Origin: Mesotaenium endlicherianum
Taxonomy: Eukaryota; Streptophyta; Zygnematophyceae; Zygnematales; Mesotaeniaceae
Direction of reading: 5' to 3'
Length of the DNA stretch: 64,000 nucleotides
NCBI GenBank assembly: GCA_009602735.1
Contig: WELA01007584.1
Location: 326,234-390,233 of the forward strand
Position 1 is the stretch's first letter, and each line of letters starts with the position of its first letter. Position numbers and translations under genes: made by a program. A model generated the notes under the pieces. That model saw only the letters and a program-made list of their open reading frames with translations, was not told the DNA's origin and searched no databases. Shown here piece by piece: positions 11,834 to 22,954 of this stretch.

Positions 11834-14800
11834 AATGTGGACAGTTGCAATCTCCTTCCACAAAAAGCATCATGCCAACCCAAATTTGCTGGTGTTTGTG
11901 ACCTAGATACAAAGCAGAATCATTTGCAGTGTTTTATCATGAGCTGACAACAATGTACATGATACATTTGAAATTTATAGAAGTTCCTCTTGTAGCTAGA
12001 TGTAGGGCAGTGAACTCCCACTAGACCAGTTCAGGCATGACTTCCTCTACTGGGTACTCTAGGTGGAGTCTCATTGCACAACCTTGAGAACCATTGGTAC
12101 CGCTTCTAATGAGAGAATAAGTGGACGTCATTGCTACTTTGTGGGGCCAAGGACCATGATGACCTTTTTGAAATGATTTAGCTATTGACACATTCTTCAG
12201 ACAAGCTCATGTCAGATCGAGCATCCCTAAGTTACTTGTTCATCCGCCAACAGTCTGCTCTCTTCTCACATTGAAACATATGAATGATAACAAGTTACAC
12301 TATCAGCCACCTTCATCGGAGACAAAGAACAAGTTACTTAAACCATTGTTGGGTGGGTCATGCTACCCCAAACATTTAATTCTTAGCGCTTATTTTTTAA
12401 TTTTCTCTGTTTTGTTTTTGGTCATTGATTTCTTGCGTTGTCTACCTCCAAACACTGAGACAGAGTTTCCCTTTCAAGGCTCAAACAGTAATCGCTACGA
12501 GACAACATCCAAATTTTGACAAAAAGGCCACGGTGTTTATTTTGATGAACACTAGTATGCAAGTAGAAGCCTAGTCAGGGAAAACTCGCGTATTGGTTCG
12601 TAAGCAATGTATAACACCAAGTATTTCCACGTATCCTCAAAACACTTGAAATGCGCGACCAAAATACGTTGAGAATATTTGGCGGTTGTGAGATGTTGGA
12701 ATAGTGTTCTTGCTTTTGACATCTTCATTTGGTAGCAAATTGAGTCCTCCATTGTTACGCTCAAAGTTTAATGTATAAATTCAAAGTTGTAGGCCGACTT
12801 TTCCAAAAAAAAAAAGGAAAAACTTGCGTATTTTGGAAGTAAAACTCCAATACTATTCATTGTGCCAATACTCACAAAACGTGTTCCTTAACGAGGCTTA
12901 GAAGGTCTTTGAGACTAAGAGGTCGGAGGTGTTAGAAAAGTTATGGCAGGCAAGGCAATCAGAAGAAGGGTCGTCCGAGACCTAATCAACATCCAAATCA
13001 GGTGCACGAAGAAGGACTTGAGGGACTGTTTGATCGCCCTGAGAGGAGTGCTGAAGATCAAAGACAAAATTTTGAGAATGCACCATCTGCCAAGAGACCC
13101 CTACCCTCTCTCCCGTTCCTTGTTATAGTTGCCAATCGGCCGCCAACCAACCATAGGTATTGTGAATCAATCGTCAATCATTGTCCATACCCAGCCTGGT
13201 TGTTGCACGTTATAGCCATAAGAACATTGAAGGTACATACCAAAGTGATATTTGCACAGCGACAACAATGCCTGAGAATTGAAACGGAAATCAAACTCTG
13301 GTCTGCCCAAAAGTAGGTGAGGCTAAAACCTAGAGCACATCCATCCCCTCGACAATGTTATGTTATGGCATTGTCGTGGAGTTGTTGAAAGTCTATTATA
13401 AGTGGAAGTCAACAATGTTTTGGGTGCAGCTCATAGTTGATGTTAGTTGATGTGCAACTATATTAAATTTATTCACCTGTATAAGTCAATACGTGACAAC
13501 CCTCCTCAACTTTTGCAGATGTTGCATGTATCTTTAAGGATAGTAATTTTCTTTGACTTTTGATCTGAAGAAAAGTAGGAATAGTACAAGAAAGTTGAAT
13601 TCTCTATGTCCCTTAATCTACATGTACTTATTTCTACCTCTATGCTATCTATGGTATGCTACTTTAGTGAAAAATGAATGTACTCGACTTGTATAACTTT
13701 TAAATATATAGTCAATATTTTTTGTTCCTCTTGTACTCATTGCACATTTTCCATCGCATTAGCATATTGTAGTATCATTTTGATCTTGTGATGAAATATC
13801 AATGTCATATTCAATTTAATTATGTTCTAGTTCATCTAGAGATTGTCAATGTTTTAAAATTTTGAAAATTGATTTCACTTATTTTGGCATTTTAATTTTG
13901 CACGAATCATAATTTTACATACAGTTTGTATTTATTGAAAACTTCATATTTCCATATTATCAATCATGGTATGCAAGAATCTAAATTTAAATCATAAGAA
14001 GTTGGAATAATACATGAAGATTGCTATAGAGCAGCACACATAGAATTCAAATGTAATTTAAGAACATATGGTCGAGTAGGAAACAAGACACTGGACTGAA
14101 TTGCACATATATTTCTTCTTCAATGTTACGTATCTGGGGCCTCAGCTGCTCTTTTTGAAATAAGCGTAGGTTTGGCTGCCTTTTGCCCCTTCTTATTCAA
14201 AACCTCTGCATATGCATCTCCTTGACATTCTCACTTTTTCATTCTCCCATATTTTGCAAGTTTGTCAACTACTCCTTGTTAATGACCATCTCAATAAGTG
14301 TGATACAAAGTTGATCAATCATAGTCTTAAAGTTCCGAACAATTCTCCATGCAATTCCTGTAAGTGGTGTAAGCTGGAGGTCTGCCTCACAGATTCCCAC
14401 CCCTAGTAAATAATTGGACATATAAGAGGCCCTAACTCCTTTTATTTTGGTTTCGTTGTCAACAGTCTATATACCACTATAATGTGACATCCTTATTCAT
14501 GTGGAACTTGGAATATTACTTTTGACATCCTAGGGCTTAGCTATATTTCACATACATTTTGAGTGTGAAAAAAAGATAGGTGGGAACTAGATCTCGAACA
14601 CTTTAGGAGGCTCTTACAACTGCTTACACAAGTTAAACACCACTATTGCCGTTTGGATGCACCTGGAGTGGTTAATCGTCGATGGACGAGAAGTAAGCTC
14701 TCTCACGCTTGAGACACCGTCGGTCGCTTCGCGCGAGCCGCATGCTTCTTTCTCCCGCCCGCACACCCGGTGACGGACTGGTAAACTCGCAGTCGCGACA

Positions 14801-15094
14801 GATGCTCTACAGCACTCTACAGCATTAAACGTGCGACTTCATGCATCACGGCACGACGTGGCCTGCTGAGGCAGCCTTTAGCGCCTGCTTGGCCCTCCGG
14901 CGCGGAGGACGACCCTGTTTGGTGGGGGTAGTTTGGGGGTAGTTAGATGTTCACATTGGCCATGTTGAAACTCGCGAGGGTGAGAGTTAGCTACTCCCGA
15001 CGCCATGGTTGTCTGCTGAAGCACCATTTGAAGTAGCTTCTGAACAACGCTCGAGCCTGAAACGCGAGCGGGACTGCAGAGTGCGTGATTATCA
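11834..15094. other. AT-rich intergenic region, no supported gene
   Basis: About 3.3 kb. From about 12.2 to 14.65 kb it is clearly more AT-rich than the flanking exons and has only short broken frames (for example 12271-12519, 12943-13128, 14212-14406), none recognised. Around 13351-13378 a short inverted repeat pairs CGACAATG with CATTGTCG and could form a hairpin. The block may be decayed mobile DNA, but I found no terminal repeats. The last 0.4 kb turns GC-richer and is probably the promoter and leader of the RhoGDI gene. Confidence 0.4.
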
Positions 15095-17418
15095 ATGGCT
15101 GACCATCCGGAGTCTTCAGAGAAACGGGAGGATGAGGAAGAGCATTTTGAGGAAGAGGAAGAGGAGGGAGTTGCATTTGTTCCTTCGAAACCAGTCGGCT
15201 TGAAAGAGCAGTTAGAATTGGACAAGGTAAATTTTTTAATTGATACGCGTGAGCTTAAGACTTCACATTGGTGGAGCAAGTGCAAGGTTAGGTCAAAGTA
15301 GCAGCTTGTAGTGGTTTCAACCTTTTGGATATCGTCGTTTTCGGCCGTCATTTCTCGATTGTCTGCCGGTCTTAGTTTCTTATGTTGGTCATTTGTCCGC
15401 TGCTAAGGTGATGGTCATCTATGATGACCTGCTACTCCTGGCTGGAGTAGGGCATGTTTGCCTGATGCAGGAATGGCCTGCATATGTATACGTGGTTAGG
15501 CACTTTATGGACGCAGTTTTGGAGATCAACTTGGTATAATATCCTGATAGGATTGCTCAGAAGGTGAACCAGTTAATGTAATTAGTTGCTACAGCGCGAC
15601 TAAGGTTGGTGGGAACCCATGTTATTGGTGAGTTATGTGTTGCAGGACGACGAGAGCCTGGTTAAATGGAAGCAGCAGCTTCTTGGTGATTTGAGCATAT
15701 CTGAAGGTAACAGTTTTCATAGATTATCCATTGTTTGATGCTCTTTGTTGATGGTCAGTTATGCCCTCTGTGGTGCTAGTTTCCATATTGGCGAACCAGT
15801 GAGGAATGCTGAGAGTGCAGGGAAAGCATTTGACAACAGTAAAATGTCCTTTGGTGTTGTGGATGCCTGACATGCTTCATTTGTTACTTGAGGTTTATCT
15901 CAACAACATCCATATATAGATTGAGGGGGTGGTGGTTCTACTGCTTGTATGTTATTTAGTGAAGCGAACAGCTATAAGGAGATTCTCTGTCTGTTGTTGA
16001 CGTCTATTGAGCAAACGAGCTGAATGTATTACTTGTATTCTCCTTTTTCGCCGTTGTAGAAGCTATACGACAAGCTATATGACAAGCCACAGGAGCCATT
16101 TTCAAAATGCACCTGGGACTGATGTGGACATATGCAATTATTATAATTTGTTTTGTGAAACGTTTTTGCAGGTGGCAAGTCAGACCCTGAAGTTGAATTT
16201 CGATTGCTTAGCATCAAGGTGGATGGAAGGCCTGATATTGAGCTACCTATCCCTAAGAAGGGAGAAGTTGCAAAGAAGGAATCTGCAACTTTTGTGCTTA
16301 AGGAGAAGAGTTCATACCGTTTGGAGTTTGAGTTTACCGTGAAGAATGAAATTCTGTTGGGGCTTCAGTACTTGAACAGAGTATGGAGATTAGGAAAGCA
16401 AGGTAATTATAATTGGATGCACCAAAGTGTTGAAAACTAGGTTTTGTTTATGAATGTCAGTCGCCTCTGCTTGCTTGAGGTGCTCGTAGCTGTATCCCTG
16501 GGGTCAACTACCACCCCCAGCTGGAGATATATTCTTGCTTCTTGTATAACCATGTTCTTGGAATGCTTGCTGTTCGACCGTTGTTGCTCCATGTGCTTTG
16601 AGTGACAAATCTAGCTCGATGCCAGTGTGTCCATCTTGGAGCATGGCATCTACTCTTGCAATTTCTGCTGATGCTCAACATGATGTGGTTATTGAGATTG
16701 CAGTGGACAAGACAAAGGTGATGCTTGGAGCATACGGTCCTCAAGAAGAGCCATATCGCTACATCACCGAAGAGGAAGTCACTCCTTCTGGAATGTTGGC
16801 CCGTGGTCACTACACCGCCAAGACAATCGTGCGTTACTTTCAACTCTTCCCTGTACATAAGAAACTGACTTATTTGTGTGTATTTATTTTCATGTCGTGA
16901 CCATACATCAGGTATCTCTAAAGCAAGGCGACAGCAGAGTAGAAAGGAATGTTTGTCTGCTGATTAAGATAGTGGTGCGCCCTTCATGTCCAGTATAAGA
17001 ACTTGCACGCTTTCGAGTGTACAGATCTGTTGTTTTCTGGGATTGGTCTTGTGCAAATTTTAGAGGACATGATGACCTTGCTCATTATTCAGTTCATGCA
17101 TGAGGTTATTGTCTACGACCAGGTCAATGGGACTCCATTTACTACGGCATTTGTGTGATGAGTGTTAGAGGAGAATGCATGTGTTTTTGTTAAGTGGTAT
17201 ACGATGGATATGGTTCACCTATTACCGAATCCACAAGTGAAGTACATCTGCTTGATTGTTGGACTTGACTTCTGAGAGGACAGTAAATCATTGTATGGTT
17301 ATTGCATTGACCTTGGAAATCTTCTCCTGTGCAGTTCGCTGACGATGATGGAAGAATTCATCTTGAATATGACTACTCATTTAGTATCAAGAAGGAGTGG
17401 GCAGGTAGTGACGAGTAG
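15095..17418 (+). CDS. Rho GDP-dissociation inhibitor (RhoGDI)
   Basis: Cytosolic regulator that binds prenylated Rho/ROP GTPases in the GDP state and extracts them from membranes. Five exons fit in phase: 15095-15226, 15646-15706, 16172-16402, 16704-16828 and 17335-17418, giving 210 aa. The N-terminus is strongly acidic (residues 8-27), followed by the switch-binding helix region (LKEQLELDKDDESLVKWKQQLLG). The immunoglobulin-like domain has the family's marks: RLLSIKVDGRPDIELP, YRLEFEFTVKNEILLGLQYLN, VDKTKVMLGAYGPQEEPY, MLARGHYTAK and a final DDDGRIHLEYDYSFSIKKEW. The length is usual for the family. The presence of RhoGDI supports a streptophyte host, because ROP signalling is a streptophyte trait (established knowledge, applied here by inference). 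Confidence 0.95.
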
Positions 17419-18593
17419 AAGGTCCCGAGCACTTTGGGGTTGCTACTGTATGTTGTGTATGTTCTTAATTCATAATGTAGGCTCGTTGGACTCTAGGTAG
17501 CATTGAAGATTGTAGTAGGTCCTCTGACATTTGAAGCTTGGGTGGTAGGACTGTTCATGTCAAATTCGTATACAATTTGCTTAGTGCTAAATGTATGAAA
17601 CACTGCAATGTAGGCCGCCAGTAAATGAGACAATATTATTTATTGACAAATCCGGATAACTTGAATACCATGCTGAGTTTCACACATGGTTCCATCCAGC
17701 GTTAGGCTGATTGGTGCACTTGCTGTATGTGCTCATGAGGGCCAGATAAGAGTAGTCTTGCACACCAACCGCAGATGAGTCCCTTAAGGTTGACGCAGCT
17801 GGTCGGCCTATGCTACAAGATATTGCACTGGTGCGTTTGGACAACAAATACAACAACCTCAGTTGTTTGTGAGCTGCTGCTCCTGTGCCACCTGTAAAAT
17901 GCGTACCTTCTCATACGAACTGCTGTTTTGACGTGGTGTGCATTCCCTAGCAACCTCGTCTTCGGGGTGAGAAGGGCCCCACAACTGCTCATTGGACTGA
18001 GCTGAGTGCCCTTTTGTCCATTGAAAGGCTTGATGACAGCCCTACTGCTATGTATCAAAAGACTTGCAGACAGGCCATTGCTTAGCTCATTGGACATGCA
18101 ATCTGCTGCTGATTGGAGTGTGGGTGTGTCATAGCATTGAAGAAGCTTAATTCTGCTTCTAAGAGTTGTCTTTAAAAAGTATCTCTTTAAACTGAATACT
18201 TCGAGACATAACTGGTACAGCTAGACAATAGTTGCTTACTGGTGCATCACCTCGTTAACAGGACGACCTCTTGCAAGATATCGTTGTAAGGATGCCACTC
18301 TATAGCATCGGATTGGTTACGTACACCAAATCCTTGTAGTCGTCATGCATTATAAAAGCTGAGCCAATGCCTTACTGGCAACCATTAGACGTTGGTCAGA
18401 GATTTATTCTCCATAAAACTAATTAAACATGTAAGAATCCAATTGATGCTGCCACAAACTCTTGAAAGGCACACAAACTGTCCCGCCATATTCACAAGTC
18501 CAGTCTTTTACTGCATAACATTCTGAAAGGCACAAAGAACAGCAGATTGATGCCAGCAATCTAGCAGTACAAGCTGTCATGGCAAGGACCAGT
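17419..18593. other. Convergent 3' region between RhoGDI and LIP5
   Basis: Both neighbouring genes end here, so it should hold two 3' untranslated regions. The only long frame (17813-18097, minus) has no family signal and no splice support. I see nothing else. Confidence 0.5.
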
Positions 18594-21500
18594 CTATAGA
18601 GTGGCTGAGGGAGACGTGAGAAGCTCCATGGCCTTCTGCAAATAGGATATGGCAGTGGGGACGTCGTCAAAGGCCAGGGCGCTGACAGCAAAGCGTGCCG
18701 ACTTGTGTGCTTCTGACACCTTCTCAGGTGGAGGTTGGTAGGAGCTGTCGTAGGGCCCATTTGTCGCCACCGCAGATGGCAAAAAAGTCGTACTTGCAGG
18801 AGCTGAAGGAGGAGCACTTGAGACTGGGGCCTGACCAGCAGGCTGGTAAAGGCCACCTGGCCCTCGAGACTGCAAATTTGAATAAGACGTGGATGGGCCA
18901 GATACTGAAGGCAAAGATGCGAAAGACGAGCTTGACATGCTGTAGTGAGGTTCTGAGGGAGGGGGCTGCAATCTGGAGCTGTACTGATCATGAGGGGTGT
19001 TCTGGAGATGCAGGGGAGCAGAAGGGGAGTAGTGATGGGAGGGACCCGGATAAGCCGGCTGGCCTCCATGCCTGTCACCAGAAGGTCCTGCTCTCAGCGA
19101 AGGGTCCAGGGGGCTTCCCAGAGGAGCAGAGGGAGAGCCTGCAGGGTGCTGAGGCACCTGCTGCTGAAAGTGGGAGTATGGAGGGCCAGGTGGCAAGTCA
19201 CCACTGGACCCATAAGGACCTCCCAGTTGGCCGTGCCCACCGCCCCCACCTGGGCCCATGGGAGGTCCCAGGTGAGGAGGAAGGCTGGAAGCTCTGAAGG
19301 GAGCATCTCCACCGCCAGGCATCCCATCAGACCCTGCGGAGTCTTGTCGACCATAGGCTGGTCTGCCAGGAGCGCGGGGAGGACCAGAGGGGGCAGATGG
19401 CAGGCCAAACTCGTCCACAGAGGGCGAGCTCGCCGAGTGCGGCTGGGAGTAAAGAGACGAAGAGCCTCCTTCGTGCTGGTGGTGGTGTTGCTGTGGCTGT
19501 CCTCCACCTGGCCGCTGATTGTACTCCTCGGGAGGGCCACCTGGCGGGCCGTGAGACCCAGCACCTCCTGCAGGGCCTGGGGGGGCATGTCCTCCCCCAG
19601 CCAGGGGGCCAGGGGGGTTAGAAGCAGCCTGAGGCGGGAAGTTTCCGGAGTAGTCGTTGAATGAGCTGGGGCCAATGGGCGGGGGAGGTGGTGCCCCCCC
19701 CGGGGCTTCGCCTGAGTCAGGTGTTGTGGGAGCATTGGTAGCCTGCAGTCACCAACGTAGACGCAAGTTTATTGAACAGAACCTTGTGCGCTGGTTCCAT
19801 CGACGTAAGGCGAGCCGTGGGAAATGGTTACCAGGGCCAACCAATCCAGAGGATAGGCATGTGAAAGAAGGGCCGTGCAGTCTACCCACAGATTATGCTT
19901 GCAGGCAGAAAGCCTCCTGATGCTGTTCCGATGAAGTTTAATGAGAGTTGCATCGATTATTGTGGGCGATATATAGTAGTTGCAAACCCCCCCTCGCGCT
20001 TGGTGTAAGTCAAGAGAGCTGCCTCCACCTGGCAAACGGCCATGCGCATGTGCTAAATGGGAAAGACAGTTTGCAGTTAAGTTGCCCCTGACATGAATAG
20101 GGTCTACACAAGCAGAACACCTGTCAAAGGGGGGGAAAACACGAGGCATGACACCACAATACCTGCGTGAACTCTTCAGGATCCCCCCCAGGAGGCCCCG
20201 CAATGGGTTTCCTGCCCTCACTTAGGGCTTTGCGAATATCCGCAGCCTTCCAGATGGCATATTTCTGCTTCTGCTCCAGCTGCGGAACGGGCAGTAACAG
20301 ATCGCAACTAGTCAACGCAGGCCATGGGAACAGGATACAGGGCAACAAGCTCTGTGCGTGTTGCTTCAGCTGGTCTGTCTTACAACTGAGACACACGTAA
20401 TGAGTGAAGCACTGTCAAATGCCTAACCTGCCTCGACTTGAAACTGCCCCAGGTACTCACCTTGGACCGCAAGTGCCCTCACTTTCTTTTTGGACTTTCT
20501 ATGAACATGCTTTTGTTGGAGTTTTTTCCAAAACCACAGCATCCGTGTCTACAGACACAAAATACATTGTACTCAAAGCTGCGTACTTTTTGTTGCAACA
20601 TTACACAAAAAAAGTCCCACAAGAAGTGTGCTCGCAAGGAGCAGACGGCAAGATGCCAGTATTTGCAGATTTCACGTAAGAGCAAATGCTTGTCGACAAT
20701 GCTTACCTCAGGCTGAAGCTCAGCAAATTGGCGGCACACTTCAAAGAATATGCCCGCAGCGTAAAATGTCTTCGCGGTTGTCCTGCATACTTGTGAACGT
20801 CCCCCGGAAAGAAATGTTGAGAATTACATGTTGCAGGGGTTATTGGACTAGGTGGAGGCACTGCCTGCTTCCTGCCTTTCGATTGCCATGCTGGTCCCCC
20901 CAATTTTTACACACACTGTCTTTACCATAAAACATTAACGGGTTTCACTTGTTAACTCGGAAGTGGACAGAGGTAATAAAGCACCTTAATTGTGTCAAGT
21001 GCTAAGGAAGCATAGGGTAAGGGAGTATAGGGCAACAAGAGAGACGTAAATGCCTGTAACTTGAACTATCCATAAAATCTCTTTGCCTTTCAAATATCGT
21101 GAGCACATAAGATCGGCATTAGTGGTCGTAGCAAGTATCCTGGACAACAGTACTTAGCTCAAGATCCATGTTGCTGCCACGAGCCGCAGTACAAGTTTAA
21201 TATATAACATCCAAACGTCAGCCGAAAGTAAGGAGGCGACTACTCACAGATCAGCTCTCCCAGCTCGATCCTGCTTGTCGGCTTTCGAAAAAACACTTTG
21301 AGCAAAACCTTCAACGTACATATTATCGTCTGGACTCAAAGCTACTGCCTTCTTATCCTGCAAACACAGAACTGGACACCTTGTTTACATGTAATTTCCC
21401 CAGCAAAGAAGCCATGGGAGGAAACCAAGAACAATGGACGGGCAAATGATACAGAGTTTAGGCAATCCAATCACAAACTAAATTTCGTCGACAGTTGCAC

Positions 21501-22128
21501 GACCAGACTAACCCGACTTGCTGAAGATCTTTAATGAGGTGTCTCAGAGTGAAGGTCGCTAATCTGCAGCCTTGTTTATTAGAACTCCCTCAATCTGTAT
21601 GTACAGCTCTAACGTTAGAACTCTTTTCATTCTATAAGAATGGAAGGACATAAAATTTTGAGATAATGCAAACAGCAGTCTAATCTGCTCGCGATATAAA
21701 TGGTATTAATACGTCAACTCGCTTCACAGCTTTGTTGAGGTGCAGAGCTTCAGTGACCAAACCTTCTCTAGTTGTCCCATAAGAGATATAAGTATCGCGT
21801 TTGTGTCCTTTGTGCGTTCCTTAGAGGGGATCTTAAGCCCCTTCTCCATCGCATAGAGCCGACCTGTAACAACCAGTATGCATAGTGCCTCTTTCAGCAC
21901 AGTGACAACAATTAAAAAAAGTTGGAACAGTAAGGGCTACCCCAGGCCAGCCTATACATATGCACTTCCAAATCATGCCGAATTTCCTAAAAGTCAAAGG
22001 AACTATCTGAAATCATATGATGTAGACGTCGTACAGTAATATGCCACCAGTCTGTCATGCTTCTGAAGCTCATCTGCGCGCTGAAGATATGGTAGAAGCT
22101 GTTTGGCTGGTTCCACTGGAGTCGCCAT
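18594..22128 (-). CDS. LIP5: LIP5/VTA1 homologue, ESCRT-III/Vps4 regulator
   Basis: Positive regulator of the Vps4/SKD1 ATPase in multivesicular-body sorting. Six exons fit in phase: 22035-22128, 21763-21863, 21248-21357, 20707-20782, 20163-20279 and 18594-19742, giving 548 aa. The N-terminal tandem MIT-like domain (residues 1-165) contains YYCRLYAMEKGLKI, KADKQDRAGRADL, TAKTFYAAGIFFEVC and KYAIWKAADIRKAL, as in plant LIP5. It is followed by a long linker (about 167-500) very rich in Pro, Gly, Ser, Gln and His. The C-terminal Vta1 helix pair reads HKSARFAVSALAFDDVPTAI and YLQKAMELL and would dimerise and bind Vps4. The whole linker and C-terminal domain lie in one GC-rich exon. The linker seems long for the family. 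Confidence 0.95.
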
Positions 22129-22335
22129 TGTAATAATCAATCAATACTTGTAACAACTTTAAACATGTGCGTGTTAGGAACGGAGAGTCGCAAGAAAGTC
22201 AAGCATAGGCCACACAAGTCGACTTTTCTGAGTTCTAAGAAGAAATAAAAAGTATCAACATTCGGCTCTTTTCGACTAGCAATAAGACGCACAAATTGCT
22301 CGTGCAGAGCCTCCCCTCGAATGACACTTCAAATT

Positions 22336-22704
22336 TCACGCTGGATCATTCCCAAGTTTCAGTCGGTCAAAAGCATTAACGACATGCTGCACAGTGCACA
22401 CCTGACTCGCTATGCTGTGCCCTGCAGTGCTGTTGCAAGCGCTGACGGGGGGCACATGGACTTCAAGTAATTGCCCTGAGGACTTCCCCTTGCACCCGCG
22501 GCAACTTCCCTCCTCTGACTGAGGTGAACTGCGTCGCCACTCACAGCGCACTTCGAGTAATTTTTTCACTTTTTCGCTCCCAGAGCGCGTCACGATCTCG
22601 TCCAACTGGGAAAAACAACTGTCGTCAAAGTAGGAAGCAGGGGCTAATATAGCAGTGGTCGATAGAGCTCGCCATATCTCGCACACGCGAAGACTGCGAC
22701 CCAG
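22336..22704 (-). CDS. Exon-like ORF of an unrecognised small gene
   Basis: A frame of about 122 codons ends in a stop at 22336 and is preceded by a good splice acceptor (pyrimidine-rich, ending TTTCAG) just above 22704. The first exon is therefore upstream, possibly near the ATG at 22836, but I could not fit a plausible intron. The peptide contains FDDSCFSQLDEIVTRSGSEK, then VKKLLEVRCEW, a Cys pair (CRGCKG) and QHVVNAFDRLKLGND. The composition looks like protein, not spacer. It lies 208 bp upstream of the LIP5 start on the same strand. I do not know the family. Confidence 0.4.
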   Translation of the reverse strand: MGRSLRVCEIWRALSTTAILAPASYFDDSCFSQLDEIVTRSGSEKVKKLLEVRCEWRRSSPQSEEGSCRGCKGKSSGQLLEVHVPPVSACNSTAGHSIASQVCTVQHVVNAFDRLKLGNDPA

Positions 22705-22954
22705 CTGAAAGTAGGTCTCTTATGATTTGGTTAGCGGCAGGCATGCCTGCTACTGACGAAAAGCTGCTATGTTGGAAGCACCACTATCGACGCCCACCTG
22801 CAATTTGTCCACTCACGCGGTGTGGGAAGACATGGCTGCCACCCAACCAGCAATGTGTGTGAGAGGGCCGTTTAGGTCGATCAAAGAGGGGGTGGAAATT
22901 TGAACAAGGAACTTTCGTTTCGCTGGGGTGGATCCTTTGTATTTTGCTTTGAAT

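Noticed and set aside
12943-13128. 61-codon basic frame beginning MAGKAIRRRV
   Set aside because: It looked briefly like a ribosomal or nucleic-acid-binding start, but it has no family match, lies in AT-rich spacer and lacks splice or neighbour support.
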